Positions 21,731 to 30,159 of a stretch of 64,000 nucleotides of DNA are shown one piece after another. The notes under the pieces were generated by a model, which saw only the letters and a list, made by a program, of their open reading frames with translations, was not told where the DNA came from and ran no database searches. The position numbers were made by a program, and so were the translations under genes. The stretch spans positions 15,958,295 through 16,022,294 of the forward strand of contig NC_035164.2 of NCBI RefSeq assembly GCF_001659605.2. Direction: 5' to 3'. Within the stretch, counting starts at the first letter, position 1, and each line of letters starts with the position of its first letter. This stretch comes from Manihot esculenta. Taxonomy: Eukaryota > Streptophyta > Magnoliopsida > Malpighiales > Euphorbiaceae.

Positions 21731-21986
21731 CCTAAGTTCACATGGTCAGACCTATAGTGTGTCGGGCTCATAGAGGTTATAGAAGGGCAAGCACAATAGG
21801 GAAGATCATGTCCACTAGGATAGGATGGGGAGTCCTGTCTTGTACGATGATGTGGAATGCCATATGATATGCATGTGCATTAATGTTATGCTATGTGTGT
21901 GATGTATATGAGGTAGGTTCATGTGTTTCCATATGAACCGTAAGATGCTAATGTTTATGTGATATGTTATGTTTTCAGAAGTCAAA

Positions 21987-23621
21987 ATGAGAGGAACTCG
22001 TCGATCTGCTAGATTGACTGGAGCTCCGCCAGAGAATGAGGGCATGGATGCCCATTCCCCTACTCTGCAGAGGGCAAGATCTTGTAGAACAAGCAGAGAA
22101 GGTACATCAAGGGACCCTAGAAGGTCTTTTGATGCAAGTCGGAGGAGATCAGTTCATGATGGTATATCAGTGGATGTGATGGAAACAGAGGAGGATAATC
22201 AGAGAAGAGATAGTAGTTTGGGCATGAGTATGTCAGAAGAGGATATGGGAGATTCCCAGGGAGGCACTCAGGCCTCAGGCTTTGTTCCACCTCAGTATCC
22301 ACCCTACCCGCAAGGGCCAGGGTATCCGATGGGAGGTACATCGGATTTCTTTAGCTATAACCCATATCCCACCTTTATGCCCTATCCTCCCTTTTACCCA
22401 CCATACCCATGGTACCCCATGTTTCCATCCGCATCTTTTTACCCAGGTCCAGCAAACCCTAACCCAGAGAATGCTGCACCTCCTCCTCCACCAGCAGAGC
22501 CAATTGTCCCTGATGTCCAGATACCCAAACCTGGTTCATCAGTTGGGGGTAAAGTAAAGATGACAGATTACTTAAAGTTGGGTGCCCCCAAGTTTGAATC
22601 AGGTGATGACCCTTTTGAGTACCTCAGAACGGTGAAGATGATAGCTGATGAGTTGGGAGCAAGTGACAGTAGAACCATTCAGATGGCAGGGTTCACATTG
22701 CAATGTAAGAAGGCAAGAGAATGGTTCAAAAACTATGTGGACCCAAGGTTGGAAGGCTTATCCTGGGAGCAGTTTGCCAATGAGTTTGCAGGATGGGCAT
22801 TTTCAGATAGTTCCAGAGAATTGAAGATGATCGAGTTCGAGCAGCTAAGGCAGTCGGAAGAGATGGGTGTAGATGAGTTTACAGACAGGTTCCTGGAGCT
22901 GTCGCCGTTTGCAGTACAAGGTCTTGACACAGACCTGAAGAAGTCTAGGAGATATGTGATGAAGCTTCACTCCAGGTATTCCTCATTGGTTCAATCAGCA
23001 GGAAGGGAGAGCTTCCATGCTATAGTGGATATGGCACGGAGAATGGAGGCTAGTGCCATCAGCCAAGGGACAGTTAAGCAGTCTGTGGCACAGTATTCGG
23101 GTCTCCAAGTCCCGGGGACAAGTGAGGTTAATCTCTCCCCTCTGAGCGAGGCTATCACAAAGAGTAAGAAGGGAGGCAGAGGCCTCAGAAGATCGAAGAA
23201 GAGCAAGTTCTGGGATCAGATAAAGTCTGGTCTGGGTTTAGGTGATGGTTCGAGCTCTGGTTCGGGTAACTCCAGATGTACGCGGTGCGGTAGGCCGCAC
23301 AAGGGAGTCTGTTTGATTGGGACTACGGCATGCTTCAGGTGCGGACAGGAGGGGCACATGGCACGTGAGTGTCCCACTGCGACCTTTTTGGCACAGTCCC
23401 AGCAAACAGTTTCAGGCAGTGTAGCTCACCCAGTAACTCCATCCATGGCGCAGGGCAAAGGCAGAGGAAGAGGGATAGCTCCTTCTTCAACAAGTTTCCC
23501 AAGTGAAGGTCCATCAGCTCCAGCACGGATCTTCACTATGACCCAGCAGGAGGCTAACACATCGAGCCCGATGGGATCAGGTAATCTCACTCTGGTATGT
23601 TCTGATGTGTATGTTTTATGA
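21987..23621 (+). CDS. gag: Element A Gag polyprotein (Tekay/Del type)
   Basis: An open frame of 544 residues starting MRGTRRSARLTG; I chose this ATG because the same start is conserved in B, C and E just after the acceptor site. It forms the virus-like particle and packages element RNA. It has a basic, Ser-rich N-terminus, a Pro/Tyr-rich linker (about residues 95-165), the retrotransposon Gag core (about 190-330; EWFKNYVDPRLEGLSWEQFA, FTDRFLELSPFA), and two tandem zinc knuckles (CTRCGRPHKGVC, then CFRCGQEGHMAREC). It stops at the point where protease should begin. In B the same frame runs on into pol; here a one-base deletion ends it. Gag is fully open although pol is ruined. Confidence 0.9.
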   Translation: MRGTRRSARLTGAPPENEGMDAHSPTLQRARSCRTSREGTSRDPRRSFDASRRRSVHDGISVDVMETEEDNQRRDSSLGMSMSEEDMGDSQGGTQASGFVPPQYPPYPQGPGYPMGGTSDFFSYNPYPTFMPYPPFYPPYPWYPMFPSASFYPGPANPNPENAAPPPPPAEPIVPDVQIPKPGSSVGGKVKMTDYLKLGAPKFESGDDPFEYLRTVKMIADELGASDSRTIQMAGFTLQCKKAREWFKNYVDPRLEGLSWEQFANEFAGWAFSDSSRELKMIEFEQLRQSEEMGVDEFTDRFLELSPFAVQGLDTDLKKSRRYVMKLHSRYSSLVQSAGRESFHAIVDMARRMEASAISQGTVKQSVAQYSGLQVPGTSEVNLSPLSEAITKSKKGGRGLRRSKKSKFWDQIKSGLGLGDGSSSGSGNSRCTRCGRPHKGVCLIGTTACFRCGQEGHMARECPTATFLAQSQQTVSGSVAHPVTPSMAQGKGRGRGIAPSSTSFPSEGPSAPARIFTMTQQEANTSSPMGSGNLTLVCSDVYVL

Positions 23622-25975
23622 ACCCTGATGTTTCTCTTTCTTTGTTTGCTTTGTGAGCCTTTGGGAAATTGGGCTTGATAGCTTATAGGTTAGAGTATCC
23701 CCTTTGGGTCGGTGGACCCAAGTGTGATCCATCAGTGGCAGAGTCAGTCTGCCGGTATAATTCAGAGTATGTTGTGAGTAGATGCCTTCCAGCTGACCTA
23801 GCGGTTCTAGATTTGATTGTTTGACGTCATTCTAGGGTTGGATTGGTTCTTCTACTAGTGGTACTACCTAAGTCTGCAGAGACAAGGTGGTCAAGTTCAG
23901 AGGTCTGGATGGATCAGAGGTAGTCCTTAGAGAGGACAGAGTAGGGATACCTAGAGGTTTGTTATCAGCCTTATAGGCTCGTATGTTGCTCAGGAGAGGT
24001 TGTCAGGGGTTTCTAGTTTATGTGAGAATGTATAGCAGTCAGGTCAGGGAGCCGCCTCAGTGCCCGTAATCAGAAAAGTTTGTAGATGTTTCCTAGACGA
24101 GTTCCCAGGACTACCGCCTGTCAGGGAGATAGAGTTCAAAATAGAAGTAATGCATGGAATTTGACCAATCTCTATCTCTCCCCACAGGATGGTATCAACA
24201 GAGTTGAAAAAGTTGTAAGGATCAGTTGCAAGAGTTGGTAGACAAGGGTTCCCATCTAATTGAGCACTTCGTCTTGGGGTGTTCCAGTATTGTTATAAGG
24301 ATGAAGGATGGATCCCTAGGACTTTGTATCGACTACAAGTCGTTGAACAAAGTCACTACCCAGAATAAGTATTTGTTACCTTGGATCGACGATCTATTTT
24401 AAACCGGGTAGCAGGAGCTAGTTGCCTTTCCAAGATAGATCTGAAGTCCAGGTATCATCAGTTAAGATCAAGAAAGAAGGGGTGCAGAGAGCAGTGTTTA
24501 GGACCAGATATGGGCACTACGAGTTTCTGGGAATGTCGTTCGGGTTAATGAACGCCCCTACAGCATTCATGGATCTCATAAGCAAAGTTTCAGTTGGTTT
24601 CTGGACCACTCCGTTATTGTCTTCATCGATGGTACCTCGATGAGTTCCAGAAATACAGAGGAGTATGCCCATTATCTGAAATCAGGATTGCAGATCCTGA
24701 GAGAACATGGCTTGGATGCCCAGTTCTCCAAATGTGAGTTTCGGTCGAGAAGCATACCTTTCTTGGGTCATGATATGTCGGGAAAGAAGAGAAAAGTGAG
24801 GTAGACCCGAGAAAGTTAAAGTTGTAGCTGACTAGCCCAGGCCCATTATCGTGTCAAAGATCAAGAGCTCCTTGGGGTGGGCCGGTTACCTACTGGAAGT
24901 TCATCCAGAACTTCCCTAGAGTTGCCGCTCCTATGACCAGATGGGTCAAGAAGAACCAGAGGGTTGTGTGGTCTTCTCAGTGTGAAGAGAGCGTTGAAGA
25001 GCCGAAGGAAATGTTGATGACAGCACCAGTGGTGGCTCTATCCGCCAGTAATGAAGATGTCACAGTGTCCGGTGATGCGTCCCGGGTCGAACTAGATTGT
25101 GTGTTAATGTGAAATGGCAGGATGATTGCTTATGCTTCTAAGTAGCTGAAGAAGCATGAGTTGAGTCATCCTACACATGATCTAGAGATGGAAATGGTAA
25201 TCCTTGCACTCAAGATGTGGAGGCGGTACCTATATAAGGTATGAGGACGGATCCTTACAGATCGAAAGAACTTGCAATACATCTTGAGTCAAGGGAGAAA
25301 AACCGAAGGCAGAGGAGATGGGTAAAAACTGCGTGGTGTTTATGACTCCAAGGTTCAGTATTTTCGGCTGAGGCAGATATTTCAATAGATGCCCTCAACT
25401 GGAAACCACTTGGCAGCTATCCCATCCCTTAGTGCAGTAAGAAGAAGATCAGTAACCAAAGAATGAGAAGAATCAGAACTGCTGTGAGTCAGCAGGAGAG
25501 TTATGAAGTTGTCCGCAAGAGGCATGTAAGGTTTCAGAAGCGAGAAGAGTTTTGTCAGAGTGCGCCGCAGAAGCATGTTGAGGTTTGCTGGAGGTGTCTC
25601 CTAAAGAGAGGATGATTCGTTATGGGCAAAAAGGTAAATTAGCTCTCAAATACATTGGACCCTTGAAATCCTGCAAAGGATTGGGAATGTATTTCACGAG
25701 TTAGATTTACCTACTTCAAAGGAAGAGCTCCATCCGTTTTTCCATGTTTCCACGGTATATGAGTTCGTGTCGGGTCCGAGTGAGGTTCTGGAAAGAACCA
25801 GAGGTGGAGATCATAGAGGATCTCACCTATGTTGAGCAGTTAGTATGGACCGCAGACACACAAGTTAGAAAGTGTGGAAACAAGGAAATCCCGATGGTGA
25901 AAAGTCCCTTAGAATCACCTTAAGATGAAAAGTGCACCAGGGAGATTGAGAGTTCCTACTCCAGTGATACCGTGT
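23622..25975 (+). pseudogene. Element A pol remnant (no integrase)
   Basis: Decayed pol in many frames. The protease site is shifted by one base and reads MNPDVSLSL in the corrected frame, where B has MDPGASHSF, so the catalytic Asp is Asn. RT pieces include GSLGLCIDYKSLNKVTTQNKY (about 24309-24370) and FRTRYGHYEFLGMSFGLMNAP (from about 24500). RNase H pieces appear near 25070-25290 (LQYILSQ). Near 25385-25500 the sequence jumps from the end of RNase H to the region behind integrase (RIRTAVSQQES-like), so the integrase core is deleted. The C-terminal region, with a relic of the chromodomain stretch, ends near 25975. Element E shares these lesions. Confidence 0.85.
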
Positions 25976-25998
25976 TTCTTTATAGACTAGAGTTTATG

Positions 25999-26121
25999 TG
26001 TTGTTCATGTTTGGGATTATACCGACTGTACAGGATGCATAGTAGGCTGGATACGGGTCCCGGTGGCCTTATGCCGATCTGGATCCTAGCGCCGGTAGCG
26101 GTCCATATTTTCGGGTCGTTA
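25999..26121 (+). repeat. Ectopic copy of the LTR 3' end inside element A
   Basis: About 123 bp here match the last part of the LTR (compare 28529-28649), from TGTTGTTCATGTTTGGG through GGATCCTAGCGCCGGTAGCGG to CGGGTCGTTA. It lies between the pol end and the hairpin, where element E has unrelated sequence. Confidence 0.85.
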
Positions 26122-26140
26122 TGCATGCGCCTGTTTGTTT

Positions 26141-26162
26141 GAACATTCGAGGACGAATGTTC
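26141..26162 (+). other. Conserved hairpin beside element A polypurine tract
   Basis: Perfect nine-base arms GAACATTCG and CGAATGTTC around AGGA, directly followed by the polypurine tract AAAGGGGGGAAGAA (26165-26178), which primes plus-strand synthesis. Confidence 0.85.
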
Positions 26163-26178
26163 GTAAAGGGGGGAAGAA

Positions 26179-28651
26179 TGTAATACCCGGCTAGATTCCG
26201 GCATCGGAATCCCTACCTCCCGGCGGAATCTCCGTTGGAATCTAGAATTTTGATGATGCCAGAGTCTTCTAGAGGGGTAAAATGTGTTTCTAAAATGTTT
26301 TCACATGATTTTATGGTTTTAAATGAAAAAGAATTGAGTTTTTAAAAGAAAAGACCAAGGAGGCTTTTGCCAGGTTCGGCCGCCGAAAATGAAGTTCGGC
26401 CGCCGAACATGGGAAGGTTTTGGGAGCGCCTTTGGCCTCCGAAAGCCTTGTTTAAACTCACCAAGGTTCGGCCGCCGAACCTCAAGTTCGGCCGCCGAAC
26501 ATGCATGAGTTTAGGGGGCACGTTAGGCCGCCGAAGGTGGTTCAGCAGGCCAACTATAAAGAGCCCTCAGATCGGAAATGGGTGAGTTTTCTCCCCATTC
26601 TCGAGCTCAGGTGAGTTTTGGTCCTCCTTTGGTCGTTTTCATGTTTTCCTCTACCCATCCTTCAAGTTTTCATGAGATCTACCTTTTGTTTTGAAGTTTT
26701 GAAGTTTTGATCAAGGTTTTGAGAGCTTGGAGACTTGTAGAGCTTGGGTCCTCCATATCTCAAGCTTTGGGATCGCACCACCCCTCGATCTTCAAGAAGT
26801 AAGTGTAGATCCTTACCTTCCTAGTGTTTTAATGAAGTTTTAAGTGATTTTATGGGAGTTTTTATGGGTAGATATGCATGTTTAGGTTTATGTGGGTTTT
26901 ATGCCCAATGTATGTTTATGCCTGGTTATGTGATGTTATGTTGAATGTTTAAGCTAGTTTATGCATGTGGGAGAGTGTATGCATGATTGGGAAAGAGCAA
27001 GTGAGCTTATGGGTTGTTTTGATGGTTTTGGCCTATGTGGGTCATAAGCTATCTATGTATGCTTTTGATGTTGTTTTTCGAGTTTAAGCAAGTTGTTAAG
27101 CTCCTTTGTGCATGGTTAAGAGTTTGTGCATGTGTTAAGAAGTTTGGTGCTTGTTTTGGGGTGTTTGAAATGGTTTGGGAGGCTGTTGATGCATGAGGCT
27201 GAGTTCTGGACGAACTCAGGTTCGGCCGCCGAAGGTGGTTTCGGCCGCCGAACCTGCCTATGGATGCATGGATTGGCCGCCAAACCTTGCCTCCGAAAGT
27301 TGTGTTTTGGAGCCGAAGCAGACTTTCGACCGCCGAAGGTGATGTTCGGCCGCCGAAAGTGTCTGACTTTCGTCTCTGGAGAAAGGGTTCGGCAGCCGAA
27401 AGTGCCCCCGAACCTGCATGACTTTCATCTCTGGAAGGGACCTTCGGCCGCCGAAAGTGCCCTGTCCAGCCCTTTCTTGAGTGTTATGTATGCATGTTTC
27501 TAGGATGTTTTAGGGAGTTTTTGGGGAGTTGTTTATGAGTCGTTTAGAGTATGTGTGGCACCTCATTCGAGTCCACCTGTGTAGAATCGGACCCGATGAA
27601 CCGAGGAGGCCATCAGTGTTAGCAGTTGCAGAGTCAGTCCAGCGTCTTCCAGAGGTGAGTGGAACTAAACTTAATGTTTTAAATTAAGAAATTAAATGTT
27701 TTCAGAGCATGATCCATGCATCATAAAATGCCATGATATGTAGTAGGTTGTATTGCACTAGTATTCACGAATATGATGCATTGCATAATATGTTGTTGAT
27801 GTGGATGAATCTTGAATGATCCTTTAGCCCTCAGTATGATAATGAAATGAAATGATATGACATGGTATGATATGAGATAGAAAGACCAGGTCGCCACTGG
27901 CACTATGATAAATGTAAGCGAACACTAGGTGAGGCCTAATCGCCCCTGGTGTAGTTGGACATGTTATGACATGAGTTATGTAAGCGAATACTAGGTGTGG
28001 CCTTATCGCCCCTGGTATAGTTGGACATATTATGGTATGTAGAGGGCTATTGGTGACAAATTCATCCTTGATGTGATATGTTTGTGATGTGATGCATTCC
28101 ATGATAGCATACTATAAAATGAACTGTATTTCTTGTTTGGTTTCTGCTCACTGGGCTTTATAGCTCACCCCTCTCCCCTAACCCCAGGTTTGCAGGGTCA
28201 GAGATAGTTCAAGAAGTCACCAAGCTATGGCTATGGTTTTGATATGTAATAGAATAGTATTGGACATGATGTAATGTAAGTTTATGTAATGATGTAAAAG
28301 AGTTGTATTGTAAAATGATTTCATGTAATATGTTCAGAGTTTTAGTATTGTGCTTGGCCCGAGTTGGATAATCCCTTTGTACATGAGTTTTATTTTCCTT
28401 ATGTTTATATATGTATTGGACCGAGTTTGACTTAGGGTATGCTGACCCTAGGGGTTCTATGAGTTCAGTTATAGTGCATACACAGGTCAAGCTGGGTAAA
28501 GGTAAAGTTTTTAATTGTTTATGAGATGTTGTTCATGTTTGGGATTATACCGACTGTACAGGATGCATAGTAGGCTTGCTACGGGTCCCGGTGGCCTTAT
28601 GCCGATCTGGATCCTAGCGCCGGTAGCGGTCCGGATTTCCGGGTCGTTACA
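26179..28651 (+). repeat. Element A 3' LTR
   Basis: A 2473-bp LTR, TGTAATACCCGGCTAG to GGGTCGTTACA. It has a TATA box at 26553-26560 and GCC-palindrome clusters at 26374-26540 and 27220-27450. The donor-like site reads AAGAAGTAAGTG at about 26796, one base weaker than in the 5' copy. It has no TRIM. Confidence 0.95.
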
Positions 28652-28705
28652 CCTTCTGAGGCAGATGCCGAGCTAGGGAAGGATGATGAAGGTGCTGGGT
28701 CTTAG

Positions 28706-29603
28706 GGGCAGGAGATTGTCCCCTTTGTAGATAGTAGTGTAGATAATAGCAATGTAGATATTGATACACCTAGGCATGTAAGTCCTTTAAGGACAGTTTT
28801 TCCTTCAGTAGAGTAGGTGTTTAGAATAGGTTGTAATTTTTGTCTTAATGAAATAGAATCTATGTTTTGTCTGTATTTTATGCTTGAGTTATTCTTGTTT
28901 TTATTTATTTTTCTAGTTTTGCCGAACTGCTCAATCTGTAAAAAGCCCAAGACGTTAAGAATAAAACATTTAAGCCACGTGCTCTATAATTTTTCTAAGG
29001 AGTCAATTATACCGTTTTTCATTTCTTGCCCCAGAGCCCTTCAGGGTTGGAATTTTAGCAGAGGACTTAACTTCCAACTTATGAGCTTTTCCAATTTCAC
29101 AAGGGCGTTCTTATCTGCAGGCCTTTTCCGAACTGGGTATGCCTTAAGGATAAAAATCTTTAAGCTACGTATTTAGTTAATCTCTCCCAGGGTGCAGACC
29201 ATATGTTCGATTTTGTAACAATTGACTAAACTTCCAATTCATGAGCTTCTATAACCTTGTACAGGCGTTCTTATTATTTTCTATCCTATTAACTCGTCCG
29301 TGATGCGAGCTCGGACGTACGATATTTGTATAAGTAAGGTGAAAATGGGCCATTTACCTCTTATGTAATGAGTAGGGCTGGCTTTTTTACCTTTAATTCC
29401 GTTCTGATAGGAATTCAGGCTGGGGCCTTGTCTGCTCATGTCTTGGATTTCCTTTTGGATCGTAGGAGGCTTGTAACTTTAGCTTGCCCTTGAGCTTTCT
29501 AAGTTCGGCCCTTTTCTTGCTTGCTTTTCTGGGCTTATATTTGTGTGTCTCAGGTCAGCATTTTGGGCTTTACGTTGCTTTTGTCTTCTCATCTCGATTT
29601 TTT
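28706..29603. other. Tat non-coding spacer, left part
   Basis: Between the end of the antisense ORF and the minisatellite. AT-rich with no family-like open frame. Two short passages (about 28928-29010 and 29125-29280) resemble each other: AACTGCTCAATC / AACTGGGTATG followed by TTAAG-ATAAAA and CTACGT/CCACGT, then CTTCCAACTTATGAGCTT and CTTCCAATTCATGAGCTT. This indicates an old internal duplication. Confidence 0.5.
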
Positions 29604-29998
29604 GGTGCCGGGAGATCTTAGGGATCCCAGTCATGTGGCGCTGGGAGATCTTGGGGATCCCAGTCATGTGTGAAACAGTCGGGCCCGAACTGGCCCAAAT
29701 AATGATGTGGGACGATCAGCTGCCGCAATTCCGCAAGCAGGCAGTTGACCGTTACAATGTGGCACCGGGAGATCTTGGGGATCCCGGTCATGTGGCGCTG
29801 GGAGATCTTGGGGATCCCAGTCATGTGGCACCGGGAGATCTTGGAGATCCCGGTCATGTGGCGCTGGGAGATCTTGGGGATCCCGGTCATGTGGCACTGG
29901 GAGATCTTGGGGATCCCGGTCACCTACCTCTTTGAGGTCTTGTCGTCTCAGTTTGGTTCTTTGGCGCCAGGAGATCTTGGGGATCCTGGTCACCTGCC
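29604..29998. repeat. 33-bp minisatellite in Tat spacer
   Basis: A tandem unit of 33 bp around GGGAGATCTTGGGGATCCCGG followed by TCATGTGGC. There are two units before and about five after the inserted TRIM LTR, and one outlier at 29966-29990. Each unit holds AGATCT and GGATCC palindromes. Open frames across it (GDLGDPGHVAL repeats) come from the repeat. Confidence 0.85.
29671..29756 (-). mobile_element. Solo TRIM LTR, 86 bp
   Basis: On the minus strand it reads TGTAACGGTCAACTGCC to GCCCGACTGTTTCA, the ends of the divergent TRIM LTR type, with the middle deleted. It is flanked by ATGTG at 29666-29670 and 29757-29761. It sits inside the minisatellite. Confidence 0.88.
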
Positions 29999-30159
29999 TC
30001 CCTGAGGTCTTGCACATTTGTGCCTGTTTTATTTTTCTTTTCTATTTCTTTCGATGGAAGCGATGTGAGTTATGGTAAATGAAGAATTTAGACGATAACA
30101 ACGTCTATTTTATTACCATGCTAAAGAATACAATCTGTCTTTTTACATTTGATAATATC
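29999..30159. other. Tat spacer next to pol end
   Basis: A short non-coding stretch between the minisatellite and the pol stop codon. I see no feature in it. Confidence 0.4.

Larger units (their letters stand above)
18167..21978 (+). other. Predicted leader intron of element A
   Basis: The donor AAGAG/GTAAGTG in the LTR pairs with the acceptor GTTTTCAG that ends eight bases before the gag ATG at 21987. Without the TRIM array the intron is about 2.1 kb, close to the size in C and E and in B before the copia insertion. It would remove the primer-binding site. This is a sequence prediction only. Confidence 0.5.
17547..28651 (+). mobile_element. Tekay-family element A (gag-only, non-autonomous)
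   Basis: A complete element with TSD CCTTC (17542-17546 and 28652-28656) inside the Tat antisense ORF. The LTRs are 17547-21715 (enlarged by a TRIM array) and 26179-28651. The interior has a primer site (21719-21730), a long open gag, a decayed pol lacking integrase, an ectopic piece of LTR (25999-26121), a hairpin (26141-26162) and a polypurine tract (about 26163-26178). The dead pol means that it moved with proteins supplied by another copy. Confidence 0.95.
14849..28705 (+). pseudogene. Tat antisense ORF (Transposase_28-type), split by element A
   Basis: A plus-strand gene opposite to the Tat pol. Exon 1 (14849-15541) encodes MDSSSLPDVVNLESS, then an in-frame stop at 15026, then YGLSFPFTPFFIEVF and WGFTPTVRLFVTFFRL. 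These are typical of the plant family that Pfam calls putative gypsy-type transposon (Transposase_28). A one-base frameshift lies near 15285. A GT-AG intron fits at 15542-15629 and restores the frame; a second fits at 16543-16614. A further frameshift near 16300 and stops at about 16496, 16771, 16888 and 17014 break the rest, which is charged and alanine-rich with a long predicted coiled coil (17050-17330). Element A interrupts the gene at 17547; the frame resumes at 28657 and stops at 28703-28705. The function of this family is unknown. Confidence 0.85.

Noticed and set aside
29543..30017. Repeat proteins such as GDLGDPGHVAL in the 33-bp minisatellite
   Set aside because: Open frames exist on both strands because the unit length is a multiple of three and lacks stops; there is no start context or family match.
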